Source: Porites lobata (lineage: Eukaryota > Cnidaria > Anthozoa > Scleractinia > Poritidae). Taken from it: a stretch of 64,000 nucleotides of DNA. Within the stretch, counting starts at the first letter, position 1, and each line of letters begins with the position of its first letter. A model generated the notes under the pieces. It saw nothing but the letters and a program-made list of their open reading frames with translations. It searched no databases and was not told the DNA's origin. The stretch covers positions 866,001 through 930,000 of the forward strand of contig CALNXK010000163.1 in the NCBI GenBank assembly GCA_942486035.1, written 5' to 3'. Of the stretch, positions 12,101 through 22,900 are shown piece after piece. The position numbers and the translations under genes are program-made.

Positions 12101-15100
12101 CATTCTCTCCAAAGGATATGCACGCAAAGTGTCCCCTGATCAGAAGAGCCCCGCGAAGGGCACCGCCTGGTACATACCGCACCATGGTGTTTACCACCCT
12201 CGCAAGCCAGGAAAGATCCGCGTCGTGTTTGACTGTTCGGCCAAATTTATGGGAAAGTCTCTCAATGACATGCTGTACAAGGGTCCGGACCTAACCAGTT
12301 CGCTTGTAGGAGTCCTGTTGAGGTTTCGTGAAGAGAAAGTAGCCGTTATGGCGGATATAGAGTCCATGTTCCACCAAGTGGGAGTTCCCGATCCTGACAG
12401 TTCCTTTCTGCGTTTTCTTTGGTGGCAGGATGGCAACATGGCGAGCGAATTACAAGAATATCAGATGGTCGTTCACTTATTTGGAGCCATTTCATCACCG
12501 GCTTGCGCAAATCTCGCACTCCGCAAGACAGCAGAAGATAACCGTCACAGTTTCCCTCCTGACGTCATTAACACAGTTAAAAGAAACTTTTATGTTGATG
12601 ATTGTTTGAAGTCCCTCCCTGGCGAGCACAAAGCCGTTGCGCATGTTGGCAGTTTATGCACTTTACTATCACGTGGTGGTTTCAAGCTAACCAAATGGGT
12701 CAGCAATAGCCGTGGTGTTCTGCAAGCCATCCCTGAGAAGGAGCGAGCAAAGGACATCAAGGACATGGACATAAGGAAGGACGCGTTGCCCGTTCAGCGA
12801 GCCCTAGGAGTTCAATGGTGTGTAGAATCCGACTCGTTCCGCTTCAAAGTCAACATTAGCTCCCGTCCACCAACGCGTAGGGGTATCTTGTCTCTAGCGA
12901 GTGCTATTTTCGATCCTTTGGGATTCCTGGCACCGTTCGTTCTGACCGCGAAGGAAATCCTTCAAGATCTTTGTCGCATTAAGCTAGGATGGGATGACGA
13001 GATCCCGACTGAGTACGCTGCACGTTGGGAAAATTGGCTAGCAGATGTTCCAAAGCTCTCGGAGTTTGCTGTGAGTCGCTGTTTAAAGCCAGAGGATTTT
13101 GGTCCCGTTAAATCCAGTCAGCTGAATCACTTCTCTGATGCATCAGAAGCTGCTTATGGTTCAGTGACTTACCTTCGACTGGTTAGCCATGAGGACCGAG
13201 TTCATTGTTCCTTCCTGTTTGGAAAATCACGCGTTGCTCCTTTGAAAGCTATTTCTATTCCTCGTTTAGAGCTCTCGGCCGCAACCGTTTCTGTGCGACA
13301 AGACAAGATGCTCAAGGAAGAGCTGGAGATGCCTCCTAATTGCGAATCCGTGTTTTGGTCAGACAGCATGTCAGTGTTTCGTTATGTGAAGAACGAAAGT
13401 ACGCGGTTCCACACGTTTGTTGCCAATCGGGTTGCCGTGCTACGAGAGGGCTCAAGTCCAGATCAATGGCGCTATGTGGAAGGTGTAGCGAATCCTGGAG
13501 ATTGCGCTTCAAGAGCGTTGACTGCCAATGTATTGTTGAGCTGCCAAAGATGGTTACTGGGGCCGGAGTTTCTCTGGAAGTCAGAAGAAGATTGGCCTAG
13601 GAACCCCTCATCACTTGGATGTCTTCAAGACGGAGACCCGGAAGTGAAGATGGTTTATAAGGTTTGTCACGCCTCTGTTTCCGAGTCGGAGCATCCTTTG
13701 GTTGAGTGCTTTCAACGCGCGTCCTCCTGGCACCGATTGAAGAAGTCAGTTGCATGGTTTTTACGGTACCGTGGAAACTTGCAAAGGCTAAGTAAACGCG
13801 GAAAATCGAGAGAGCCGATCCATTCAACTCCCATCCTTTCTTTACCACCAATTACCGTTACGGAGTTGGAGATCGCGGAGCTAGAAATCCTCAGGAACGT
13901 CCAGCAGTTTAATTTTCCGGATGAGCTTGAGCTGTTAAGCAAGTCTGAAAACGGTACGCAAGTCAAGAAAAGCAGCAGCCTTCGAAGTCTGGATCCAATC
14001 TTAGTGAACGGCGTCTTACGTGTCGGTGGGAGGTTAAGTTTAGCGTCCACTGCATTTGAGGCCAAACATCAGATTATTTTGCCCAAGAAGGATCACGTGA
14101 CCAACCTTGTAGTAGAATACTACCACCAGATCTCCGGTCACTCTGGAAGAGAGTACGTTATCAGTCTTGCGCGCGAGAAGTTTTGGATCGTAAACGCAAG
14201 TTCTGTTGTCAGGAAAGTTCTTTCGAAATGTTTTAGTTGCCGGCGGCGTCAAGGCCCGTTCTGTGAGCAGAAAATGGCTGACCTTCCCGTGGATCGTGTT
14301 ACCCCAGGTCAGCCACCTTTTACATCTGTCGGCATTGATTGTTTTGGTCCTCTTCAGGTACGCCGTGGGCGAAGTCTTGTGAAAAGATATGGGGTCATTT
14401 TCACGTGTCTTTCTATCCGCGCAGTACACATTGAAGTGCCGCACAGTTTGGAAACTGATTCTTTCCTGATGGCGCTCAGAAGGTTTATAGCAAGGAGGGG
14501 CCAGGTAAAGGAGATCAGATCCGATAATGGCACCAATTTCACCGGCGGAGAGAGGGAGCTCAGGGAATCCATCAACGCATGGAATCTCAACAAGATTCAC
14601 GAAGCTCTACTTCAGAAGGGTATCAAGTGGAACTTCAATCCCCCTGGCTCCCATTATGGAGGTGTTTGGGAGCGCTGCATTCGAACAACGCGCAAGGTCC
14701 TTCGAGCTTTGCTTCAAACTCAAGCTGTTGACGACGAAGGTTTAGCCACCCTCCTATGCGAAGTGGAAAGCATTATTAATGGTCGTCCAATCACCACAGT
14801 TTCAGGTGACCCCAATGATCCGGAGCCCCTTACACCAAACCATTTGCTTCTTTTACGCTCGGAGCCTCAGATGCCCCCTGGGTTATTCCATAAGGAAGAC
14901 TCCTTCTCTCGACGCAGATGGAGACAAGTGCAATATCTCGCAGATATCTTTTGGAAGAGATGGTCTAAGGAGTACTTGCCTCTGCTCCAAAGTAGGCAGA
15001 AATGGACGACGATTCGCAGGAACCTGGCCGTTGGGGATATTGTTCTAGTGAGCGCGGAACATTCCCCTCGCAATTCATGGCCCCTTGGTAGAGTGGTAGA

Positions 15101-15206
15101 AGTCTTCGCCCACAAGAAAGGTTTGGTGCGCCGTACCAGGGTGAAAGTAAAAGGAGCAGTTTTGGAGAGGCCAATTGACAAACTTTGTTTGCTGATAGAA
15201 GCTTGA
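9132..15206 (+). CDS. BEL/Pao gag-pol polyprotein, 2024 aa
   Basis: This is one uninterrupted polyprotein with the BEL/Pao domain order. The N-terminal 330 residues contain a charged coiled-coil stretch (KAEISMLEKRQTLEEKKF). A DUF1759-type gag region starts at about residue 340 (VPVFDGNPIEYLTF). Cys/His knuckles lie at about 603-666 (CLYCSRNHALEDC, CFGCLSTEHVAKFC). The aspartic protease motif FLDNGSNSTFC is at about 737. Reverse transcriptase runs from about 1010 (VVFDC), with catalytic YVDD at 1154. An RNase H-like part has FSDASEAAYGS at about 1334. The integrase H2C2 zinc region is at about 1645-1706, and its core has the acidic triad in GIDCFGP, SDNGTNF and WERC (about 1734, 1796 and 1846). 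A C-terminal DUF5641-like region ends the protein. The first ATG is at 9132; the frame is open upstream from 9108 without an ATG. No frameshift or stop is seen. Confidence 0.95.
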   Translation: MSFSRKQLTDPVARRVGTRARQPNRSLDFEASNLETLRLKKNSRSGHLSTVTAISNEISGLLTGDHNLQEVKEKFPYFDNAFERFKEAHRDYVEEILDEDAIIEGQRYLEDKERKVRVFRQEIVDWIINIEHKLLAESLQVDSAVNPEDSISCAGTPIPSGASKVSKHSSRASSRGGRASSVAAARAKEAARIAELKAEISMLEKRQTLEEKKFRLQQEELRLNLEAEMVKTTAKERVYAAMTSPSLPEVKPLKLETELQDQDPPRTSPRAKRSFPGEVHHPGQGVSMDSVPYGQFDYQACTVGEDLRKETIGLQRQQTALQFQQNRIMELLAHNQNRNKLPQPRVPVFDGNPIEYLTFVRAFENLVESRTFSNTDRLYYLEQFTSGDVKELVRSCHHLPAEEGYDEARRLLRRKYGDDYRIASAYETKALDWPSIKAEDGVTLNRFSVFLASCKNALAGSQYISKFDQPANIQKLVLKIPYSMRERWRRLADDIMDRQLRPVQFSDFVAFVDREARILTNPVFGKISDTVRSAPGQRSSGGKTSNPKNLSLLAHVGDSEGHTSEAVPQPKEPSQRADGEQRPQTRKVQPSGIDQGPSQGRNRCLYCSRNHALEDCQSLRWKPYQERIQFLLSKKLCFGCLSTEHVAKFCPQRKNCKIANCKGRHPAVLHTSPRERLAVDVGVGTEDVISTQVCSHMVKTGTSANSETSGEGRRTGMAIIPVRVRAKDSDKSVITYAFLDNGSNSTFCTESLMKQLGINGQQVKISLSTLEKKNSITNSFLVRDLLVSDLDENEWISLPTLYTRPEIPVSSSDIPTQDDVDQWPHLQGVFLPRLNAEVGLLIASDVPRALDPLDIKHSQDGGPYASRTRIGWAVNGPLGRRHHSSRSSTFVAKVDHRLQQMIEDFYNRDFTDPTVDSKTEMSQDERRFMQIAEQTVELRNGHYQISLPFKNRQTPVPSNKAQAWQRAIWLKKRLERDPKLYQDYKAFMEDILSKGYARKVSPDQKSPAKGTAWYIPHHGVYHPRKPGKIRVVFDCSAKFMGKSLNDMLYKGPDLTSSLVGVLLRFREEKVAVMADIESMFHQVGVPDPDSSFLRFLWWQDGNMASELQEYQMVVHLFGAISSPACANLALRKTAEDNRHSFPPDVINTVKRNFYVDDCLKSLPGEHKAVAHVGSLCTLLSRGGFKLTKWVSNSRGVLQAIPEKERAKDIKDMDIRKDALPVQRALGVQWCVESDSFRFKVNISSRPPTRRGILSLASAIFDPLGFLAPFVLTAKEILQDLCRIKLGWDDEIPTEYAARWENWLADVPKLSEFAVSRCLKPEDFGPVKSSQLNHFSDASEAAYGSVTYLRLVSHEDRVHCSFLFGKSRVAPLKAISIPRLELSAATVSVRQDKMLKEELEMPPNCESVFWSDSMSVFRYVKNESTRFHTFVANRVAVLREGSSPDQWRYVEGVANPGDCASRALTANVLLSCQRWLLGPEFLWKSEEDWPRNPSSLGCLQDGDPEVKMVYKVCHASVSESEHPLVECFQRASSWHRLKKSVAWFLRYRGNLQRLSKRGKSREPIHSTPILSLPPITVTELEIAELEILRNVQQFNFPDELELLSKSENGTQVKKSSSLRSLDPILVNGVLRVGGRLSLASTAFEAKHQIILPKKDHVTNLVVEYYHQISGHSGREYVISLAREKFWIVNASSVVRKVLSKCFSCRRRQGPFCEQKMADLPVDRVTPGQPPFTSVGIDCFGPLQVRRGRSLVKRYGVIFTCLSIRAVHIEVPHSLETDSFLMALRRFIARRGQVKEIRSDNGTNFTGGERELRESINAWNLNKIHEALLQKGIKWNFNPPGSHYGGVWERCIRTTRKVLRALLQTQAVDDEGLATLLCEVESIINGRPITTVSGDPNDPEPLTPNHLLLLRSEPQMPPGLFHKEDSFSRRRWRQVQYLADIFWKRWSKEYLPLLQSRQKWTTIRRNLAVGDIVLVSAEHSPRNSWPLGRVVEVFAHKKGLVRRTRVKVKGAVLERPIDKLCLLIEA

Positions 15207-15345
15207 ACTTTCCCTTTGGAGTTATTTTCTGTGCAATTTTCTGAATTCAGGAGAAGAGAACATTAAGAACTCTTAGAAAGACACTTAGATCTTTAATTGT
15301 TTAATTTAAGTGCCTCGCGTGTGCTCCTCACTTATGGGGCCGGTA

Positions 15346-15935
15346 TGTAAGATCCAAGTGTAACATTTTTTCTATTTTTCGTTTTTGCGTAATTTGTTTT
15401 TCCTTTGCGTACGCAAATTAGTTTATACTTCTTTTCGTCCTTTTGTTTAGTTTTTTTTTGCGTTAATTTAGGTGTTTATTCCTTTTTGTCAGTTTTCGCG
15501 CCCTCGTTAGCGTTTCTTTGCTGTTTTATCTTCATTAGCGCCTTTCTAAGTTTCTATAGTTTTATTTTCCGCATGTTCTAGCGTATTTTTCATATATCGT
15601 AATTTTGCAGCACAGTTTGGGCAATACATTTTTGGTTCGCGCTTAGCGCAGTTCTGTTTTAGTTTCTTGCTAGTTCCTAGCTTCGCGTTATTCGCAGTCC
15701 GCTTCAGCAGTTTTCTCTGGCCGAAACAATGTAAGTGTATTTCACAGTCCTCGTTTTGCAGTTTTGTCATTTCTTTACTCTTATTTACTTTAGTCGCAAC
15801 TTGTAACTTTTTTACTCTTTTACCGTTTTAGTTTCAATCCACGCCGTTTGTATGTGCACTGAATAAATCTTCATTCTTATTTGGTTCGTGGCGTTGTCTT
15901 TAAGGCCAAGAGACTTTACGCCTTTTGCAGTTTCA
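15346..15935 (+). repeat. 3' LTR of BEL/Pao element
   Basis: It matches 8510-9097 almost base for base. Differences seen include GTAAGC/GTACGC, GTTAGG/GTTAGC, AGTCCC/AGTTCC, ACCATT/ACCGTT and CGCTTT/CGCCTT, plus two extra T in a T run. The stretch 15207-15345 between the stop codon and the LTR is non-coding and contains the expected site of second-strand priming, but no long purine tract stands out. Confidence 0.93.
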
Positions 15936-15947
15936 CTTAAGTTTTTG

Positions 15948-16965
15948 CTTAACAGTCGTCTATGCGACTGCTATGAATTCTTACGCAAGACTGGAGTTTC
16001 GGGACTATAGCGCTCGTAGAAAGAGCGAAGCAGGCTGTTTAACTACTGGTGGCTAGGATCGAAAATACTAACTTGCCATTGGCTGCAAAAGGGACCAATA
16101 GCGTAGGTGTATCTTTTTGTGGGCACAAATAATTTTATAGAATACTTACAAAGCTACCAAATTCTAATATTTATTTATTACAAATTTTATTTTATCATGT
16201 TTATTATAATACAGTATACAGTGTATGTTGTAGGTACACTAGCTGCAATTTAAAACAAAAACAAAGTTCTAATTGTCTCCTTTCATAAGAAGAAAGTGAT
16301 TTTTGTTTATTCATATTGTGTCTGGTAATATTGTTGATTTCTGAAACTCAGACTTTCTGAAAGAAAATCAGACTTTCTGAAAAAGTCACAATTGGACCTT
16401 CCTTCTGCATGAATTTTTTTCTTTACCTTCTCCTTTGAATGAATTTCTTGGCAAAAAGCTGAGTGCACTTTAAGTGCTTTTCAAGTACACTTGAACTCAA
16501 GTGTACTTTAACTGCACTTCAGGGTCTAGTGTGAACCTAACCTAATGACTAACAAGACGGAACCAGTGCAAGTCATAATTCTATGAAAATAGTGCATTTT
16601 TTTAAATTTTGTGCAAGAGGCATTATGGCTCTTGTTTTGCGCTAGTAAGTTTTGAAAAAGCCACAATTGCAATCCGCTTCACTCTTTTGTAATATCTTAT
16701 GCCTCCTTCCTTTAAATGTTTTTTTTTTCGGATTGTTTATGTCTCACTTAATTTGGTGGCAGTTTCCATTGTTGGAATTTTGATAAATTCCTTCTCACAG
16801 CCCCCGGTGTGGGAGCATACCTACTAAAAGTTCAGTGAAACCTTTTAGTATGGTCACCTTCTGTTACAGACAGTTGTCATATTCTTATCATTTTGACTTA
16901 ACTGTTTTCAGGAAACTTTCCGGGACTGTCTAACCGTCTTGTTCTTTTCTTTTCTTTTTTTCCAG
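15948..16965. other. No recognised exon; contains a 26-bp palindrome
   Basis: This is AT-rich sequence upstream of the first recognised receptor exon. At 16483-16508 AAGTACACTTGA and TCAAGTGTACTT form 12-bp perfect arms around two bases. Upstream exons for a receptor ectodomain were looked for and not recognised. Confidence 0.4.
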
Positions 16966-19900
16966 ACAGAGACAACATTAAAAGAGGGGAGATGTTTACT
17001 AGATATGGAAGATGTAAAGGTAAATTGACTGATAGTAGTTTTCAAGAAAGCCAATAAGTGAGGCCTTATGCTTTAAAAACCATTTTACCTTCAGATCGGC
17101 AAGAATTCCGATGACTTTAAATGCGGCACATTTGTCAACAAAAAATCTTGAGAGCGTCTGCATTTTATTTCTTTGTGCTAGCAGTGTTAGGAGAAAAATA
17201 CCACGGAGCCCTAGGTTTTACTTGTCGGTAAACACTCTTGAAGGAACTGCTTGAATTCCTCACAAAATAACAAAATAACCGTCCATTCGCGTAGTTGGTG
17301 ATTAAAAGATTATTTTAACTGTCAAGGATTATTTCATACAAAAATAAAAATGAAAAAAAAAAAAACCTTCTATCGCAGAAGCACTCCATATAGCCTTCAT
17401 CTAGACGGAGACCATTGTAGACAGTCGAGCCCTCAGTGCGGTCAGTGATGACGTCAACGATTACGAATCACTGACGCCGAACCACTTCCTCATCGGACGG
17501 CCATCACCCTACATACAGCCCACCCGGTCAATTTGAAAAGCGCGAAGTTAATAGCCACAAGGAATGGAGAATAGCCCAGGCACTCGCGGACGCAAGGAGA
17601 GCCTTCCTTAAACCCGTCAATCCCTTCCTAATGGAATAAAGAACAGCTAAACTTAAAGGAAGATGACTTTATCGGGTCACATGAGTTCTCACATTGGTCC
17701 CTTGGTAGAGTTCTGAAGACATTTTCAGGAGATGATGGGAGAGTGCAAATGAAGTGAAAGACACCCAACGAAACTTTGATGCAGCTTATGGCAAAGTTGT
17801 GCTTGGTGGAAAAATCTGCTTCATAGAATGGACAATGCCGAACAGTGTTTTACTTTATTGCTTGTAACTTAGCTTGTCGTTCATCTTATGGTGTTTCTGG
17901 GAAGGGAGAGAAGATCAAGTGGAGCAGCCGCTGGCTATGTTATTTGTGGTAAATTGTAAAATTTCCGTGATTACCCGCGAGGGTGACTCGGGAACACGAA
18001 GTCAGTAAGAATTAAAAAGTTGTTGTTGCGTTACAATAGTCTCGACGACGAATTTGTTAATTGGACTAACCACAGGGGCAGTAATAACTGGCAAAAGTAC
18101 AAACAATGGACTAGGTCATTTGCCTAGGCACATCCTCTTTAAGAACTTCACATTGTGCCGATTTTCCACTCGAAAAGTGCGAATTTACTCCCTTTATTTG
18201 ATTTTTGTTTCAGATTGTAGAAAAACAACTTGGTAACCTCGTTATGGATATCGAGAACGAAAATGATCCTGTATTTAGGCTCGAACAAATATTGGAAAAA
18301 AAAGTGGAGGTCGTGCTTCTATGCTGTTCCATCGGGGCAATAACTATTTACTTTATCGTGCTACTAGTCCTAAGGTTAGTTGTTGTGTTGCTTTTAAGGA
18401 AAAAACAGTGCTTTATCATATCGAAAAACTCGTCCTTAGGTTTATGGAAAACGGTTGACTTGATCTAAAATGTTAATAATTTGTTTCAGAGTGGAAATCA
18501 CAGAAAAGATTTTTGTGCACGTAAATATGCTACTTTCGCTGGGCATTGCACACCTGGTGTACGTATTGGATTTTACAGTGTTTACCAACAGAGTGGAACA
18601 TCCAGTAAGTAGTTTATTTATCATCTTGAAACCCATACTAGGCCTTTTTCTATGGTCATTGACAGGTGGGAGGCCAGGGCGAGTAACATTCTCTGAAAAC
18701 TGCATAATTAATTAGAATACAAAGCCAGAATCCTTTTTTGTCATTCAATATTAAAAAATTCTTACCTTAAAAACGGCTAAAATTCGAAAAACAAACGAAC
18801 AACAGAAAAAACCATTCTTACATTGATTGATGTTTAGTTCTCTTCATTTGCCTGATCCTCCTTAAATTCAGGATATAAAGGGATTTTTAGCCTTCAAATA
18901 GCAGTTGCCGTACCTCTAGTTCTTTTTTTGCTGTTTTTGCTATGTTTTAGTCAGTAGTCTGGCTACTGTTTCGACATCCTCTGCATGCAGCCTGGGCAAA
19001 AATAACTGTGTCATCGTTTTAATATTTGATATGTCAGCTGCCTTCGACACAGTCGAAAATCACATATTGTTACAAATTAAGACTCAGTCGCCGTTTTGGA
19101 ATCAAAGGAAAGGCACTGGCTTGTATGTGGTCCCTGGTCCGGTCGGTTTTACTTTGTGATGTAATTTTCGGGAAGAAAATGAGGTTTCAATACAAACGAA
19201 ACTTTCTGAGACAGCGTTTATTGATCTGTTTGCCTTCTTAAGCTCGATTCGAGGTTTTCCTGATGACTAGCGAAGGAGGTAAAATCAAGTTAAGGCAAAC
19301 GTAGGTGAATTTTGTTCTGTTATTTGTGTTTTTTTATGGCCCCTTAAATTGGATATATATTGAATTCAGGCATATGCGATTAAGTGCGTTAAGTTTAAGA
19401 AAGCTGTTAATTTTTGGTTACATTATTGCGTACTAGAAATGTTCTTTCCACTTGCAAAAAAAAATGCGGTAGAAAGTTTGAATTTTGAAACCAAAATTGT
19501 AGATAATATTCTAAAGCAAATTTTGCATACTAGGTCTTTGATCCAGCCACCGGACGATAGCATAAACCAGCAAAATAATGATTGAAAAGGGAGAGCCTCA
19601 GAAAGTATAGTTTTCTTTTCGTTTAGTTATTAGGAAATTAAGATTCAAGAGTTAAAGTGAGGATCTTTCAACTTTGAGTCACATTTTAAATAAAGCACTC
19701 TCATGTTTTGGAGTAAATGATCAAAACTGCGTACAGCGTATATTCGATCCGTCCGATTGGTTCCAGTTACTATACACTGTTTTTCCGAGTGATGTCCTCA
19801 AAAGTTATGATTTGTCGTATCCTTTTTACGCCGATGACAGCCAGATATACATGCCCTTTCACCGTCACTGGTGAACCTGGGTACTCCAAATCTAAACGAG

Positions 19901-22900
19901 TATCCTTGACACCAGTAGTTGGATGAGAGCCAATAGGATCAAACTCAATAACGAAAAAACTGAGCTTTTGGTGCCGAACGCCTTTGATTGCCCCCTCAGG
20001 CAGCTAAGCTCCGTTTACGCAATCAGTGAATAAATTATAGCCACTAACTCGGCTAGAACCATCGGCTTTTGGTTTGAGATCAATCTACAAGCATGTGAAA
20101 TTTCTTTGCAAGACTCCTTTCTGCCAATTACGTAACTTGGCCACTATTAGAAGGTTCCAAAAGCACTGTGAAATTCTCTTACACGCCTTTGTTACAGTGT
20201 ACTTCCGCTATAATCAATCAATCAATCTTTATTGTACTCACTCTTGCTCAAAAATGAATTACAACAATGAAAATATTAAAAGTAACTCCCTTTTATTTGG
20301 TCCATCTGGTCTCCTCAGCATCTGTTGCAAAACATGTTTAAAATACTGCAGCCAGTTCCCTCACACGTACCCAAACAAATACGACCACGTTCCCCGCATT
20401 TCTTTCTTTTTCAGTAGATATGGAAAACGTCTTCCAAATTTGGTTCACCCTAGCTGGTTACAAAGAATTAGTCGGGGTATTTGAGCCAGTCAAAAACGAG
20501 AAATATTTTGGATGAGATGGTAACAAGTAAGGTTTAAATTTCTAAAATTCGGATATGTACACACTTTTTTTATTGTCTTTTAGGTTCTCTGTTCGACTGT
20601 TGTGGTAACTCTTCATTTTCTGGAAACAGCTCTGTTTACCTGGATGTTTGTGGAAGGAATAAACCTCTACAACAAGTTGGTCAAGGTTTTTTCGATGCGA
20701 AAGCAATACTTAGCTTTCACGGCAATAGGATGGGGTGCGTTACTTTTCTTGATACTTCTATTCCAGTCATTTTGTGGTTGGACCCGGAACTATAAATGCA
20801 ACAGAAGCGTTCTCTTCGCTAGTGTACGTAGTTTTCTATGACAATAGAAATCTTAAAATCTCCAAATCCAAAAAATCGGAACAGTATTTCCGTGATAAAA
20901 TCGAAATTTCCTTCAAAGCCCATTCCCCTCGCCCCCCCCCACTGAGTCAATGTCAAGGGTAAAAACGTTTCAAACCGCCTCACGTTTAAATTAAGTAACG
21001 GTCTGAAAAGATATTAAAGTGTATAAAACGATGGAAATATAATTTACACGGTCATTGTACAGCTACCTTTGTTAAATCTAAACTTTCAAGTGTTCTCCCT
21101 TGATATATACAGTCAAACCTCCACTGATGTCCACCTCTCTACAACGGCAACGGCCACTTAAACGCGTGTCCCCAACCGCCAAAATAACTTCTCGACATCG
21201 GCCAGTTTTTTTTTTTTTCAACGACAGATGAAAAAGTCAAGAATGGTCATGAAATTTGATCTGCATGGAACGTTTGAGATCAATCGGGGCAATCGTATTT
21301 TCATTTTGTTTCATTTATACTGCTGCAGTAAGCATAAATAGTCTAAGATAATTTGTAGCGAATGATGCGAACTTTGCTCGTTTTGTCACGTCAACATTTT
21401 GATTGAAGACATAATTCAAGCTTTTGTGTATATATTAAGTATGATAGGATTACTATGATTACAGAACACAGTAAGCATGAACTTAACACGATAACTGACA
21501 TGTTGTACTCTCTAAAAAATGTCATATAATCACCCCCACCTTCCCATAACGGCCACCTCTCCACAACGGTCAGTTTCTTCTGTCCCCGGCCAAGGTGGTC
21601 GCTTTGGAGAGGTTCGACTGAACCATCAAATTCCTTTAAGACCCATGCAGCACGCAATAACAACTTCAATGGATACCCAAACACCCTAAAACAAGTAAAC
21701 ATGCTAATGAAATGAGATTGATTGTTACTTTCTGGAAAAAATTACGCTGCAAAGGAAAAGTACGTTTTGTTAACAGCTCTTGGCCACCATAAATGGAATG
21801 GATATGAAAGGTTTACACCCTGAAAAACCTTCAAGTTTCAATATCATTACCCAGTTAACTCGTTTCTCATTTGTTTGTGTCGATTAATGTTTCATAATTT
21901 TCATAACACTCAAACTGTACATTGACTTAGTTTTAAGCACGCGTGATATCATCAGTATTCAGATTGCAAGTCAAATATTCAACGAGCCACTTACTTGCTC
22001 CCTTAGGTGGGGAGAGGTAACATATTTCTTCAACGCTACGGATTGCGAAAACCGTAGCACGGAAAGAAGTAGTGTCACACCCAAAAGGACTTGAATATAC
22101 AACATGCAACAAACACAAACATCCTAACTACTGCAATAGGCCTCACTATTAGGAAGAGATCAAAACGGATAATGGGCCCTCGTTTAATGGATCGAAATTT
22201 GCGAACTTTGCTCGGGAACAAGGGTTAAGAAACCGAAAGGTCACCCCTGGGTACGCTGAAGCTAATGGTGACGTGGAGCGTTTCATGCAAACCCTCAAGA
22301 AGAGTGAGAGAATTTCTAAACTTGAAGGAAAAGCTATTCGCGAGGGAGTGCAAATAACGGTTGGCAACTATTGAGCCACATCCCACCCAGCGACAAAGGA
22401 AAGCCCTGACATCCTCATGTTTGGTAGAGAACTACCGAGGAGGCTACCGGAAAGGATCGTACCTGCAGGAAAAATTCCATACGACCGAATCAGACAAAGA
22501 CCCAATCAGAGACGTGGCTAAAAAGAAGCAGATGAAAGAGTAGCCGGACAAGAGACGGAACGCCCGGGAAAACCTTATGTTCTGACCCCAGCATTTGACC
22601 CCCGACCCTTCTCAGTAATAGGCGTGAAAGGAAGTATGATCACCGTGAAAAGGGGTACGGAGATTAAATCGCGGAATTCATCCCATTGTAAGTTGCTGAA
22701 GCACGCGAGGGAGGATGAGTACGTCGCTGTGGATTTGGACCAAGGTCTGGATGCATCCCGCGCGGAAGAAACTGAAAGCAGGGAAGATTTGCGTTTGCAA
22801 CCCGACAACCTCGGCGTATCCAGTGAAATGACAATTGGTGGTCCACGTAACAAGCCTGATGGTCCACCGACATCCTTAGGAGGGACCGAAACGGCGAGAC

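Larger units (their letters stand above)
8510..15935 (+). mobile_element. Complete BEL/Pao LTR retrotransposon
   Basis: Two near-identical LTRs of about 588-590 bp flank one long gag-pol ORF on the plus strand. The 12-bp direct repeat CTTAAGTTTTTG lies immediately outside both LTRs (8498-8509 and 15936-15947). Each LTR starts TG and ends CA. I count about six substitutions and one 2-base T-tract indel between the LTRs, about 99% identity, so the insertion is recent. The uninterrupted ORF and complete domain set suggest it could still be active. The long duplication is odd for BEL elements, which usually make 4-6 bp. Confidence 0.95.
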
